Of a DNA stretch of 64,000 nucleotides, positions 10,611 through 24,298 are shown piece after piece. Both the position numbers and the translations under genes were made by a program. The DNA comes from Kryptolebias marmoratus (taxonomy: Eukaryota > Chordata > Actinopteri > Cyprinodontiformes > Rivulidae). The notes below the pieces were generated by a model that made no database searches, had not been told where the DNA came from, and worked only from the letters and a program-made list of their open reading frames with translations. Position 1 is the first letter of the stretch. Each line of letters begins with the position of its first letter. Location: positions 21,889,111 through 21,953,110 of the forward strand of contig NC_051451.1 of the NCBI RefSeq assembly GCF_001649575.2. Direction: 5' to 3'.

Positions 10611-12868
10611 CACCACCCAAGTCTTTGGCGGTGGGCGATAGCAACCCAACAAGAAGTAAAACATGCTGTGAGGAGGCTGCATATGCTTGTGATCTCTCAG
10701 CTGTTGAGTATTCCAGCCGGAGGAGTCATTCAGCTGTGGTATTATGCCTAAACACCGTGACTGAACTCTGATGGGGTCACATGATGCAGCATCATTGGGA
10801 ATCTGTAGCTTCTGTTATCACACAGATGAGCTGTGACAAACAACAAGCTCAGATAGTTTAGTCTTTTCAGCCAATTCAGCAAGTCTGCGATCAGTTTTTA
10901 GATTTTAGTGAACATCTTCTTCCCGCCAGCTGGTAAATGAACAATGAATCCATCAAAAAAGGGTAAGGCAGGTTTTTAAACCAGTGTTGATCAGTTCAAA
11001 GTTTTATGTTTATTCAGGCGTTGCAGTTTTACATCAATGCTGTTTATTACTTTTTAATTTCTGTGAATTGTGCTGGTTTTAGTCAAGTGAAATTTGACTG
11101 GATTTGTGTCTCCTATCAATATTATTCTGCACAGTTTTGGCCATATTGATCGATCCTGCTAAAAACTAGAGATTTACCAGTTTTACCTCTGAATCGTCTA
11201 CATTGATTGTTTACAACCACCTCCTCATAGAAAAAAATGTTTGGATTTAGACTGTTAATGTGAGTAAAACTATATTTTTCAACATTTAATTGCAAAATGT
11301 CAGTTAAGCAGACTGAGATCGGACCATATCAAGTGAAACTGTATATTTGAGAGGAAGTTATACAAAATAAATTCACAGAAGTTTCAATTTTAGATATTAT
11401 TTGCAGCAATTACTGCGAATTGTAACAGAACTAAACTGCAGGCTGAGAAATGTTTCATTACACGACAGACTATTGATACATTTTTCAGTGGTGCGCAGAT
11501 AAAATGCTGTTTGTTTTATTGTTACTTAAGTTTTCTTTGATTTTCCTGATTTGATCACCTAGAGCCTCTGGCTTCACTCCATGTGATGCTTTGAGAATAA
11601 AGAGAACACATTTTCACAGTAAAATCATCAGCAGTAACCAAGCAAACAGGCAAATCAACAAACATGTTGTTATGATGGTTACAAAATAAGAAACAGCTTT
11701 TTCTAAATCAAGATGGAGGGTATTTTGGTATTTAGCTATGGCTGTTTAGGCACACACATTTCACCTTATGTGACCTAAATGTGCTGTTAAGGTTTTATCC
11801 TTGTGTTGCTCAATTTCAGCTTTTTGAATTATATATAACACCTCATATGTGTTAGCTGAACAGATTGTTCAAAATGACTGAACTGTATGTTTTTTATGGC
11901 GTGCGTACACCAAGTGTCTTCATGCTTCATGCAGCTGTAAGAAGGATACACTCTGATTAGGTATTGTGCGTTAATAATACATTTAGCACAGCTGAAATTT
12001 AACGCAGCCTTTATACACAAAAGGCTGTAAACTTGAGGAATGGGTTAAAGACATGGTTCCTTCGACTCACACAACAGCCAGTGTCGCTGGGCAGTGGTTC
12101 AAAAGGGATCATGCTGTTCTAGCAGAGCCTGCTTGGTTGGCTGTCAACATGATGGGGCTATCGAGTTTCTTAACTCTTATCAATGTCTGTCATGAGAAAA
12201 GATTTGTTGGATCAGACATAAGGTGGTACAGAGAGCTCTTCGTGAAATTTATTCATTTTTTTTACGTTGTAAAGCCTAGCTGGTTTCATTAGATTTGGAG
12301 CAAATATAAAGTTTGTTTTTCGAGTTGTTGACTTTCTTTTTTGTGCTTAAGACTTTTTGAAAGTTGATAAAGAAAAAAAAACTTGTATTTTGATTTTGAT
12401 GCTCTACATGTATTTCTTCACTGAGATTCTTAAAACTTTATGGTGGAAATATTTCCCAAAGATCAGACAGCCCTAAACTACAGTTTTAATTCTGATTCTT
12501 TCTCATCAACTCATTCACAATCTCTAATTATCTTTCATAAAGACAGACATTTACATAACTGACCAGACTTTAAGGTGCCAGTTCCTTTTTCAGCTTTTAA
12601 TTGGGTGTGGTCTGTTTTTGTCTCAGTTGCTTTACTGTCTGCATAGCTCTGTAGTCATCATTACAACACAGAAGACATCTATGGTTTATTAAAAATACCT
12701 GCATCAAATAAGGCTGTTTATTGCTCGTATTATCGAACGCAGTGAGGAGTTAGTTAGCATTGTGTTTTTTCTGCACAGTCACTGCCTTTATCCGGCCTTC
12801 TGAGCCCAGCCCTGCCCCTCTGCTCAATGTCGACAGCCCACTCATCACATTCATATGGCCTATTGGCC

Positions 12869-12924
12869 CACACACACACACACACATGCACGCCCACACA
12901 TGCACGCGCGCGCACACACACACA
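12869..12924. repeat. (CA)n microsatellite
   Basis: An interrupted CA/CG tract in the large intron; it produces low-complexity histidine/threonine frames that are not genes. Confidence 0.9.
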
Positions 12925-15387
12925 GCAAGCTGCCTCTATGGAGCCTGTCTGCTTCTGGACAAAAGATACTTTGTTTTTAATGGGAGCATTATTCAAGTTT
13001 CAGAGACTTCACACTGTTTGTTAAGCTTTTTGAAAAGAAAATCATGATGTCAGAGTTTGTTGAGGACAGTTTCTGTGTTGTGATTAACTGGCCACTGGTG
13101 TTTCAAGCAGCTGAGCTCTATCTCTTTATCTTGCATTCTTACATGAGTAAACTTTGCATAATGGCTTATCAATTTTTAAATCAAAAAATTATTTGGAACT
13201 ATCATGAGTCTGCTGTGACAAGAATGTTATCTGAAGAGACAAAGCCTTAGATCTGAAAACAGATGTTGGTGTTTATGACTATGACAGTTTGTGCTCAAAT
13301 CTAACCCTTTACCAAAGAACAAGAGAGGAACCAGAAATGAGAGCATCACATATTCGATTGGTCCTGCACCACCTTTATGTATATATATATCACATTTATT
13401 TTCTCATGATATAAAAGGGTATATCTGAACAATCAGAACTAATCAGTTTTAACAAGCAGGGGATTAGGTTTTACTTGAAGAGATACAAATAATACTATAA
13501 TCATCTGTGGTCATATCACACATGCTACCAAAGGAGATGAGATGTTTGGATCAGATTCTTATCACTTCTTCATAATTTCACTGTATCATCTATCAGGAAC
13601 CAAGCTGGTTCTGATTTCTTTTTAAAAAGATTTGCTTCGTTGTGCTCTCAGATCAGATTGTTTGTTATCTGCTGTCAGAAATGGCATTTGTGAGTATTTT
13701 ACTGTCGGTCTCCAACAGTTTGCCCAGATTTTATGCAGAAGATAAAGTGTAGAAAAATACATTATCAGTAAATACAAAGAGCACTGTATGTTTGTATGAC
13801 AATGTTTTAAAAAACTTTATTTTAAAGTAGATGTCAGTAGGCTTTTTACTGTTATTGTTTAGCCACAGACAAATGCCCATTTGTATAACCATTACTAGCA
13901 TATTATAGGGCTTTTATTATTATCTGTTATTATTCTGCACATTAGGTCTGCACATATTTATAGTTTTAGAGGTAATGTGGAATAAGCTTGTTCTGTAGCC
14001 CCACGCAGTTGCATCATACGAGTGGAGCACAATGCATGCTACACTGTTGTATTTCTACGTTGTCATGGTGATGGGAAAAGCAGCATGACTGAACCTCATA
14101 CCACAGCTCTGTTTAGCTCCTCATACATGAGATCATCTTTTGAGTCCACTCCCCTGACTCAGGCTCTGCAGATTTTCCTCTTCCTCTCCAGCAGCACCTC
14201 CCTGTTCTGCCAAATGCAGCATATGCTGAGAAGCTGTCCCACATATACAGTGACCAACTGACTTCCTTTAGTCGCTTTTTATAGAAGAAGGGAACAGATC
14301 AGTTTATTTTTGACACGTCTGAATTAGTAAGCTCTTTGATTTATCTTAAGTTTTTTTATTATCTTAATAGAAAAATTAAAAAAACTGAGGATAAATGCTA
14401 AATTAGCAGTGTGAAGATGTTAAACACTAATCAAGTATGAAAGTTCGTCTTCTTTTAAAGATTTTGGTGCTTTTCTATTAAGCAGTAGTAAGCAACAATT
14501 TCAGGGACAGATGTCTTCTACGGTCGTTAAACATACAGTATGAAGGCTAGCATTGGATTGCGTGTAACTTTTGTTTTTACTTAAGTGTGTTTGTTTAATT
14601 AGCTGACCGTACTTACCTTCTTCTCTAATTTCATTTTAAAGATCAACCAGTAGCTATTTCACTTTCTTGATTGTTATAATTTTTGCAGAAAAAATTACAG
14701 AAAAAATTTTGTATCTGTCTGTCAAAATACTGTGTTTTGTTAATTTGTTAATTGTTAATTTTATACAATTTACCCAAGTACATTTTTCCTATATATTTTA
14801 GTTTCTATTCCTATTCCTATTTAGTTTATTATTTAGCCTAACATTTTATCACAGTAGCTTATATGGCTCATATATTTTGTAAACACTTCATCAATTTAAA
14901 GGAGGTGAACAATGTATTATAGTTATATACCTAGATTTTGTAGACCTCTTGGTTTTATTTATGCTTTGCTTTACAGCAAAACACTGATACCTAAAACTGA
15001 GGCTGCTGTAATCACTTAACAACCTGTTTCAGTTCCAAAGCGATTTCACTCACATAGTTTTCATGCTGCCCTACCCTTCTGAGAAGACTGCAGAATTCTC
15101 ACTTACCAAGAATTACAAAAATGTCTCTGTAAGCATATCTTCATTGTCATCACTCATCTGTTTTGTTTTTAAACTTGCCTAGATGTCATTTTCAAACATG
15201 TATTCAATAAAACTAGCTATGTTGAAGACAATAATCATCATTTGGCTTGCACTGTACAGGCCATTGAGCAGTAAGCTACTGTGATGTATGCCAAGCAGAA
15301 CTATTTAAATACTGGTCATTCAGGCCATAATTTTAAAATATGGCAACACCATTCTGTCAGTCGTGAAATCCCTTTGATCCAGATCAT

Positions 15388-15554
15388 TGGTGCCTAATCC
15401 TGGTCCTCAAGGGCCACTGTCCTGCATGTTTTGGTTGTTTCTCTGCTTTGACACACCTGATTTGAATGAGTTATTAACAGGCTTCTGCAGAACTTGAAGG
15501 CTTGCTAAAGAACATGCAGAATAGTGGGCCTCAAGAACCAGGATTGGACACCAG
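15388..15554. mobile_element. short inverted-repeat element
   Basis: The left end TTGGTGCCTAATCCTGG pairs with the reverse complement of the right end CCAGGATTGGACACCAG at 14 of 17 positions. The interior also pairs (CCTCAAGGGCCAC with GTGGGCCTCAAG). This is the layout of a non-autonomous terminal-inverted-repeat element; similar sequences are common in teleost genomes. Confidence 0.6.
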
Positions 15555-16854
15555 TGATCTAGATTGATGTCCAATAGTTTTTAGATGGGCTGCCATGAGA
15601 TTTTATTCAGACCTTCTTGGATTTTGATTTTTATTCTCTTTCTGCTTTTTCATCTCGTTGACTTCTGGGTGAAATAACATAGTAAACAGATTGCTATGTG
15701 TGCACAGCAACATCACCACATTAGGACTTTTGTTTGTCCAGCTTTTGATGATTGTTCTTGGATCATCACAGAACACCCTCCTAATCACCAGCTTAGACTG
15801 TTTATCTGTTATTAGCCTGTCTTTTGTTCTTAAGAGCTGATCCTACAAAATTGGTGAACATTGTAAAACAGAATCATTATTAAATATCTGCTTTTTGTGC
15901 ATGTATGTCCTTTGTGCCTAACTTCTACTACTCTTTAATACACTCCCTTATAATTACACTTAAAACAATACTGATAAAAGTGCATTTGCTTACAGATCTG
16001 TAAACAAGACTGTGTAGCAAAAAAGCTTTAGTGAGTCCTTGTCACTGGTGTGAAGGTTGAGGCCTTCAGTTTAGTCAGTTTGTTTTTATTTCCTCCTATA
16101 CGAGGTCAAGAGGATTACACAGGCTGGATTTTGATTACTAGGACTTTTTGACTTTGCACTGCTCAGACTGAGGATTTTTCAAACAAAGATGCCAAACTCT
16201 ATTAGAAAAACATCTGGTTATTTCTTCTCCTGTTTAATCAAGCTTGTGAAAAAATAAAAGGGTAGGTTTAAAGTGAAGTAAATTGTTCTGCAACTGGTTG
16301 GAACAGTTTAGGAGACTGTTAAAGCAGTTTAGTAACACTGACATAGGGACATAGGAGCACAAACAGTAGATTTCTACTTTTGTGTATATAAATGAAATCC
16401 AAGCATATAACATTTGAAATGATTTTATAGTCAAGAAACCATCCAGAAAGCAGAGGGTCTGAGTAGAAATCAAACTTTAAGGCCTGTTCCTCCTCAAAAA
16501 AGATAAAACATTTGTTCTAAAAAGCATGACTTTCCTTTAGGCTTCCTTGCTGCATATGTTAGAGAACTGTGGATGTCACCTGAGTGGCAAAGATTATGTG
16601 GCATGTAGTTTCAGAGGCAGCATGGTTTAGGGTCATGGCTATTTATAGCTATGCACATGTGCTTCACTGAGATCTACAAATAAGTGTCTGAGGCAGCCTG
16701 TTTGAATGCTGTGGTGGGCTCAGACTGAATGCTGGGTGCACACATGCCACAAAATATCTGGTTTTATACAAAATCAGAACCTGTGATTTTTATCCCCTGC
16801 TGATGGAGGCAAAAGGAGAATAATTCTTTTTGCTTGTGTCTGTGTGTTTGTTTG

Positions 16855-17120
16855 TCTGTAGCGTTAGCAAATTATCTCATGAACCAGTGGATGAGTTTTA
16901 ATAAAACTACCTTTTGGAGTCAACCCTATTTAAGAGGGTCGCCACAGCTAAGCGACCTTAGCAAACACAAAAATGACTATAACTCAGCCAGCTTCACAGA
17001 TGGGGAGCTAAAATCTGATGTGTTAGTGGCTTCACAATAAATACTGCAGTATATGCACTGAGCTCTACACATTGCACAACATCTGTGCTTAAAACTTTGG
17101 GATTAGCTGTTGGAGTCATC
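16855..17120 (-). repeat. inverted copy of the 9.7-10.6 kb dispersed repeat
   Basis: Read on the minus strand this shows the same landmarks: GGTTCATGAGATAATTTGCT, AGGGTTGACTCCAAA and a GTTTGCTAAGGTCGC stretch matching the copy near 10455. The open frame across it is an accident of the repeat. Confidence 0.65.
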
Positions 17121-20100
17121 CTCAACGCATACATTGGGCAGTAACATATCTCACAAGATTTCCCAATATTGTATGAGATTGTTCATAACATCATTTACAA
17201 AGTTGGCTACAACTCTGTCTCTTCTCAGCAAGAAAAATAAAAGATCTTAGTTCAGAACTCTGGGATGAAAGGTGGTAGATATGTGTTCTTTCAGAGAATG
17301 CTAGGTCTTTAATTACTATTATTTGCTATCACTTTAAGAAGTTTTTCCCTTGAAATAATTATTGCATGATTAGAAATTACTTGTTTATCTGTTTAACCTA
17401 ATAATCTTTGTGCACATTTAGAAGATGCCAGTAAGTTTTGAATGCAATATGCAGATGGATGTTGTAAAATTTAGGTAGTTATTATTAATTATTTAGTTAG
17501 GTATCTTTTTTAAAAATATAATATTAAATCTTTGATACAGCAAAGGATATTGTACATTTAAGGTTTTCCACTGGTAGCTAACTTTTTACTCATTAACTTC
17601 TTGTGGGGTGGGGGCCGGGGGGGCTGAAGCAGATCCGAGCTGTCACAAGGTGGGAGGTGGGTCACACTGAACAGGTCACAAGTTCGTCCCCGTTTATTGA
17701 CTTTTAGATGGAAAGAATTCACTTGATACTGTACCAAAACCAGGGTGATTGGTCACTTATAAACTGTTAATAATGAATGAGCAACAGCTCGTTTCCTGTT
17801 TAACAATTGTGCATTCAATTTGATTTTAGGACTGTATCAACTTGTAAAACTGGACATGAACATTTGTTTGCTTGTTTTATTATTAGTCATAATTGTCTAG
17901 CTTTTATAGTTTTGGTTTTAGGGTTAAATTTAAGTTTCAAATCTTTAGTTTTATGTAAACTTTTCCATGAAAGCCATAATTAATTCACAGGAATGTTTTA
18001 ATTTTTTTTATATCACTGAGTGGAAATGTTATTGTTTTTGTATTAATGTTACATGGTAGCCATTGAAACAACCTAAAAAGTGTAGTGTTTCACTAAAAAT
18101 AACATACCTGTCAGCATGATCAGTCACAGTGTTGAAGCTTCTATTTACTTTAGCTAATTAAGTCAAGAGAAGTAGGTCAACAGCTAAAGTCCAAATCGTG
18201 CAGTTACAGCTGCATGATTTGATAATGTGCATGATAACGGCGATAAAGTTGTGTAGTAATAGATGATTATGTGTGTGATCACACTTGTCACTGTTTGAAG
18301 GTCAGAGGTTGTTTGTTTTTTGATATCTGCTCTTTACTGCTTCTATTAAATGACTATTATTGTGTTATTGGGCAACTTATCAAAGGCTTTTAAAAGTTCA
18401 TGGTTGCTTTTTCATTCTCAAGAAGATCCTCAAGAGGGCACCACACTGTTAAACTCAAATTATTTTTATTCCTGTCTTTTTCGGAACGCACAGGTACAGG
18501 AATATATAATGGCACTCACAGCTCTTCTCCGTTATTCTGTTTCTGATTAAGTTGGATTTAGAAATAATAATGTAAAACTGCTTGCTGCTTCATCTGATTG
18601 TGGCTGATGTTAAAGGGAGTTTGTGAAGGGTGTGCCATAAAATGATCAATGCCTGAAGCCTTTTATTCCTCTTTGATTTACTAATAGCTTCACGGACAGA
18701 TGACACAGTGGCTGTGGAAAAATTATTTTGATATAAAAAATTCTTATTTTCTTGAGGAGGCAGCTTTAGCCCAGTAGTCAAAAAGATACTAAATAAACCT
18801 TTTACCATTTTAAAATTTTTCAGTAGAAATCAGTTTTAATGCTATTAGTCTTATTTGTGCGACATGCTTCGTGGTCCATCTTCTAGTTGATGTTTAAGCA
18901 GAATAATTAACAGACCAACCCACTTTCTAAATCTCAGCTGTACTATTTTTAGATGAACTAAATGGAAGAATCTAGAGAGAAGAGTACCAAGTGTCTTTTG
19001 TTATCATGGAAACGTACTTTTAGGCTTTATAATAATTCAAATGGAGATTATAAAGTTCACCATCAGCTTTTTCCTCTTCATATGCAAATCATATTATGTT
19101 AATAATATCTGTGATAATGCCAGCTGTTAAACAGACTTCTTATATACACAGAGTTAGTCAAGTATAAAAGATATAAGATTGTGAAAATGTAGCAGTTTGC
19201 GAGAAATTATCACTGAGGCACAGGAGAATCATAAGGTTTGAGAGATTATATCACTGAAATGTTGTGTTTGAACATCAAAACTGTGGAAAAATGGCTCATC
19301 CTTTTTGGCTTTTTTCCCACAGGATGTTGATCTTGATTTTCTTTGATACACTTACAGTTGTGTTCACTGATAAAACATTGTGTGGAGTATTGGCCTCTGG
19401 AAAATGAATATCTCAACACCCTTTGCATCTTTGAACTTAAATACTTTTAGTTGGGAAAAACATATTTATCTTGTCTACATTTATGGTAAATGACGGCATC
19501 TCCCTTCTTGATTGCAATCTAAAGTCTGTTTGTGTCTAATCATATTCATGACAAGAAGTTGAAAGAATTTGAAGGAAGTTATGTTTTTGGTTTGAATAAG
19601 ATTTTTTTTTCCCTCTGGCTGCTGCTAGATAAACACCAAACTGCTTAGAAACTCAAATTAGCAAGTACCTGACAGGACTCGCTCTGGATGAGAGAGAGGG
19701 TGTTACAGCTGCCTCAGAGGCAGTTAGACATGCAGACAAAATCAGGGAGACTGTTACAGCTTCCTCAGTCTTTTATCGACACGATATCCACCTACCAGGA
19801 GGGGCTACACAGCATGAAATACCTGCTTAGGACCGAGAGGGATCGTAGAGCACATCTGGTAACACTCATGTGTTGCATGGGTCAGTATTTATCTCACAGC
19901 TTTATTAAAAGATTAGTCACGTCTGTGCTTGTTTTACCAATAACAGCTCTGAGATGACTGAGCAGATCTTATTGTGTAATCTTCAGTGAAGATTTGTAAA
20001 GGCAAGAGGTTATCTGTGTTGTTAGCTCTGTGGTTAGAGTTTAAGAAATGCTACTCCTGCTCTGCTGATGGCATTAGACGGAGGGTAAACGTGAGCTGCC

Positions 20101-21285
20101 TTACAGGCGTTGCCATTAATGCTATTGATTGTGCATTAATGTTTTTCTTCTTGCAATTGCCAAAGACTACTTATGGGAGTTATGGCAGCCTGGGAGACGT
20201 GGAACCAGTGAAATGAGTTACAGCCGTGGTGAATGTCCTGAATCCTGCTTTGCACCAACATGGGAAAAAATGGGAGTTTTAAAGAAACATACTGAGACAA
20301 AATTTCCTAAAGCCAGAGAACATAATTGTATGACATTCGTTTGTATCTTTATTAGAGGGGAGAAACTGATCTTGTTTTTTCTCACATTTTTTTAAATTGC
20401 ATCTGCTGTTCATCTGGTTTAACCTCCATCCCTGGCTGATAGATATCTGGTTGCTATGGCGATCCAAACAAACAGTAAAGCATGTGGTACACAATGTTTG
20501 ACAGCCTGTAGCAAAGAGTGATTCTAGCTTTAGTTTCTGGGAGGCATTCTGGTTCTTTTTTTGTATGTTTGTTTGATAATTCTAGATTTTTCTATTTGTT
20601 TATTATTATTTTGTTGTTGTTTTTAAACGTTAAATTAAAAATGGACATTTTGGTTCATTTTCAAGCTTTGATTAAATGTTTATCTTATTGTTTTAATCAT
20701 TGGTTAATTAATTATTAGTGCGTTTTATATATATTGTAGTTGAATTTTTAAAATTGTTCTCAAACCCTCATTTCTATTTCCTTTTGTTTTTTTCTTTCTT
20801 CCAATACTGTAATTTTAATTTAGTTTAGGTTTCTGGACATTCTCTGAAGACAGCTTTTAGTAGTTTGTAATGCTAATACAGTTTATAAAAAAAATAAATG
20901 TTATTTTTAGGATGTTTTGTTTGTTTTATTTCTGCCTGAGGTTTTATGGTTGGGTGTGTGTTTATGAGTATTTGTTATCCATGTTATGCAATGCTGTTTT
21001 GAAGCATTTTAAATGTATTTGTGGTGTTTACTTTAATGAATTATCTATTAAAGCTAAAACAACTTACTGAGGTTATCAGGAAACAAAAAATTAAACTTTA
21101 AAAAACAGTTTTTTAAATTTCAAGCTCTCTGGTAAATTATAATATAAGATCCAAGCTTTTCTATGTTTTTGTGTACTACTAAACAACTATCAGCCCAAAG
21201 GGTTGTTTTCACAAAAAGAGATCTGGACAAACAACTTTAATTTTGTGAAGAAAAAACCTTAACAAAATGATTTTTATTCTTTCAG

Positions 21286-21347
21286 ATGAAAGAGACAGAG
21301 TGCAGAAAAAGACCTTCACAAAATGGATAAACCAGCACCTGCTGAAG
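21286..21347 (+). CDS. dst: dst exon: start of CH1
   Basis: This is the first exon shared by isoforms 1 and 2. With the G carried from upstream it encodes [20 protein letters not shown] followed by K, the first helix of the type 1 calponin-homology domain of the actin-binding unit. It ends in phase 0 before gtaaga. The sequence is almost invariant among spectraplakins and plectin. Confidence 0.96.
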
Positions 21348-24208
21348 GTAAGACTCAGTTTCTGATGGTAGTTTGCTCCCATTTCCTTGGGCTGAACTAA
21401 AGATCTAATAGTATTTTTACAATCTTGGTTTTGAATCTGCCCACATGAAGCTACACTGTTTATTTTAAATTAAAACTGAAATGATACCAACATAATTGTT
21501 AAAATTAACTTTTTTTTTTCTACCACAATCATCAAAGCCACTTTCTTGCAACATACTAAATGATTTATAATTCCTCTTTTTGATGGGTCCCAACATGTTA
21601 GGATTCCTGCTCAGATTATTAAAACTTGTTAAAAAACCATTCAGCAGGACATTTGTGGCTGCAACAGCAAGTTTGCTTTTGTTGAGTCGTGAATTTGAAG
21701 CACTCAGGGTTTGTTTAATTATTGTTTGGAATTTAATGAAACAGGTAGACGAGTAAGGGCATGTCCAGGCTTTTACATATTTATTCATATGAAATGAAAT
21801 GAAATGAAAAATGTTTTTATGTGTTGCAAGAATCGTGTAATCTCAACCATGACATTAGTTTATGTTGTCTATGCAAAGTCATTTAAAAACTGATTTAAAT
21901 GTCTTTAGTCTGCTAAAATAAAGGCCTAACATCCCTTGAAGTAATTCATATTACCCACCATCATATTCTGTAATTCGACTGCAGATGTATCTTCAGTGAT
22001 TACTTTTTGAAGGTTTCATAAAAATTCATCTAGTTGTTTATGAGATATTTTGCCAAAAGACAGATGAATGCACACAGACAGGTAAAAACATTACCACCCT
22101 TGCTACTTGGCTTTCTGCAGAGGGTGATAAAACTCATATTTTAAACCCTAAATGAAAGCGTTAGCTGCTTAGTGTTTCTGATGTAGCAGTTTTGTTGGCT
22201 GAATATTTGACACAAGCTGTAAAAGTACACTACAGGTTTTTAGAAGTGTATCTGTAATGTCAGAAAAGATGTGAGAATGAACAGTTTTAGGATTTGGTCA
22301 CGCTAGGAACAAAAAGAAACATCAAATTGTTGCATTAATAGTTTAATGTGCAAACAGGTCTAAGGTTTTTAGTCAGAGGACTGATTTTTATGCAATGCAG
22401 TGTCACAGTTAGTGTTTGCTTTGATTTTGTGCGCACATTGAAATAGAATGCTGCTTTCTTTAACCTGATTAATTCTGCGGGGAGGAAGAATGCCAATGTA
22501 AGCTGTCACAAGTGAGCCTAAAGGCAGAGTGACTTGTAAAGCATCAAAGCTGAGTGTGTTTTGCTTCTCAAAGCTGTGACAGTGATGATACTTCACTGTA
22601 TTGTGTTTTTTTTATTCCTTTTTTATGGTTCTATAGTGATTGGGAGAAGCTGTATAACTAATTGAGCAATGTGAGTTGACAGGTGATAATTAAGATGTAA
22701 GTGAAGCAGATAATGCAGATAAAAGTGAATAACAGCAAATAGGGCCCATTAAGCAGAAACATTGTCGGAAAATAAAATATGCAGCCAGTGAGAGTAGAGA
22801 CCTGTCAGTACAGAAAGTCAGCAGTGCTGTTTTTTTAAATATCTTACCAGGTGTTGGTGAATTTTAAGAAAAAAGGCTCAGAAAGGTGATTTTTCAGATC
22901 ACTTTTTAGATTAAGGTTATGTAGTAAAAACTGGACAGAGGTGGTGTGTTTAGCCTCAGTAGCAATATGGGTCAAAGAATTGTGTATTTGGGCAACGTGT
23001 CATTTTGGTTCAAGCTAAAATATTTCTGATACTTCTATTTATTTATTACAAAGATCAGTGTTTGTTAATAGACATGGGTTTACCAACTATCTCAATATTT
23101 ACAACATTTGACTGATAACACAGTTTATCTAAATGTTACGTGTCTGTTGAGCACCTTACAGTCATCCATATTCACTTCAGGATTTCTTCTTATAATGGGG
23201 ATCTTTTGATTTTTTTCTTGAGCTCATGTTTATTAACTTGATGGATTGATGACTCATGCAACATTTGGCACATTTATATTCACCATGTAGTCAAATGCTT
23301 CTGATTTTAGGGATTTTAAGACCACCTAAAGGCGCTGACATTTATGATGTTTTGGTCGGTGAATATTTGTTATACAAATAAATGTGACTGACCTTCTATT
23401 TTTATACCACTAATATTGAACTATACTAGTCCTATATTTATCCATCTGATTATGTAAAAAGTAGTTTGTGTTTGAAGTTAATTGATTGATTAAAATATAA
23501 CTTTTTAAAAGTATTTTTGACAGGCAGATTTCAGGCCTCCTTAGCTCATTGTAATCTGTGTTTCAGCAGATTTCACACCTGGTCAGTGAGAAATCAGAGG
23601 TGCTGAGTAACAGTTGGGGATCTGCTTTGCTGATCCGGTAAACATAAAGGTGGTGGTCTATTTTGGCCCACAGCTGTGGCTGCTATCAGGGATTACAGTG
23701 CTGAAAGTCCCATGTGAAAGCAGGTCAACGGGCAGCACGATGGTTTTAGAAGTGCCGCATTTAGGACAGGAAGGAAAGGACACTGGGCTGCAGTTGCCAA
23801 ATGTTTTAAGAGGTGTTACAGTGATAATCTGCAAGTGTTTTTTTTTAATTTAAACTTCTATTATGTCATTTTACCAACTAGGTGGAATTGGAAGACAAAA
23901 TAAAAAAGAGTGATAACATTGTTTTTGTAATAAGGTAACACTTTAAGTAAGAACTGTTAAATGAAAACGCAAGATATTAATGAAGAAGCAAAGTGTTGTA
24001 AAGTTATTAAATACCAATAGAAAGGAGTTGGTTTCAAGTGAGAAAACCTAAAAGCCTTATAATGTATACAATAATAGAACTATGTTAAAACCAGAGTAAA
24101 AAAATGTTAAATTGATAAAAAAGAAATTGTATTGGTTTTATAAATATAAACAGAATATCTAAAGCTAAATAATTTCCCATACTGCATCTTGTTTTATTGT
24201 TTCTGCAG
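21348..24208 (+). other. dst: intron within CH1
   Basis: This intron contains one copy of the dispersed repeat at about 21970-22110 and otherwise unremarkable AT-rich DNA. No exon-like conservation was seen. Confidence 0.75.
21970..22110 (+). repeat. copy of the dispersed repeat family
   Basis: GAGATATTTTGCCAAAAGAC and the preceding TTTCATAAAAATTCATCTAG match the 10.0 and 10.28 kb units. This copy is truncated. Confidence 0.6.
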
Positions 24209-24298
24209 GTACGAAAGCACATAAATGACCTATATGAAGACTTACGAGATGGACATAACCTGATCTCACTGCTGGAGGTTTTGTCTGGAGATAAATTG
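24209..24298 (+). CDS. dst: dst exon: CH1, second part
   Basis: Thirty codons, phase 0 to phase 0, encode [20 protein letters not shown] and [27 protein letters not shown] is the CH1 core with actin-binding surface residues. After the final KL the next exon can be either the 36-nt cassette or the exon at 27247, both in frame. Confidence 0.97.

Larger units (their letters stand above)
9018..21285 (+). other. dst: 12.3-kb intron before CH1
   Basis: This is the largest intron of the window. It holds a CT microsatellite, a triplicated dispersed repeat (9730-10610), a CA microsatellite, a MITE-like element (15388-15554) and an inverted copy of the dispersed repeat (16855-17120). Short open frames in it show no conserved peptide or splice support. 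Confidence 0.75.

Noticed and set aside
16834..17040. 68-codon frame at 16.8 kb
   Set aside because: It lies in an inverted copy of the dispersed repeat, and related copies are not open.
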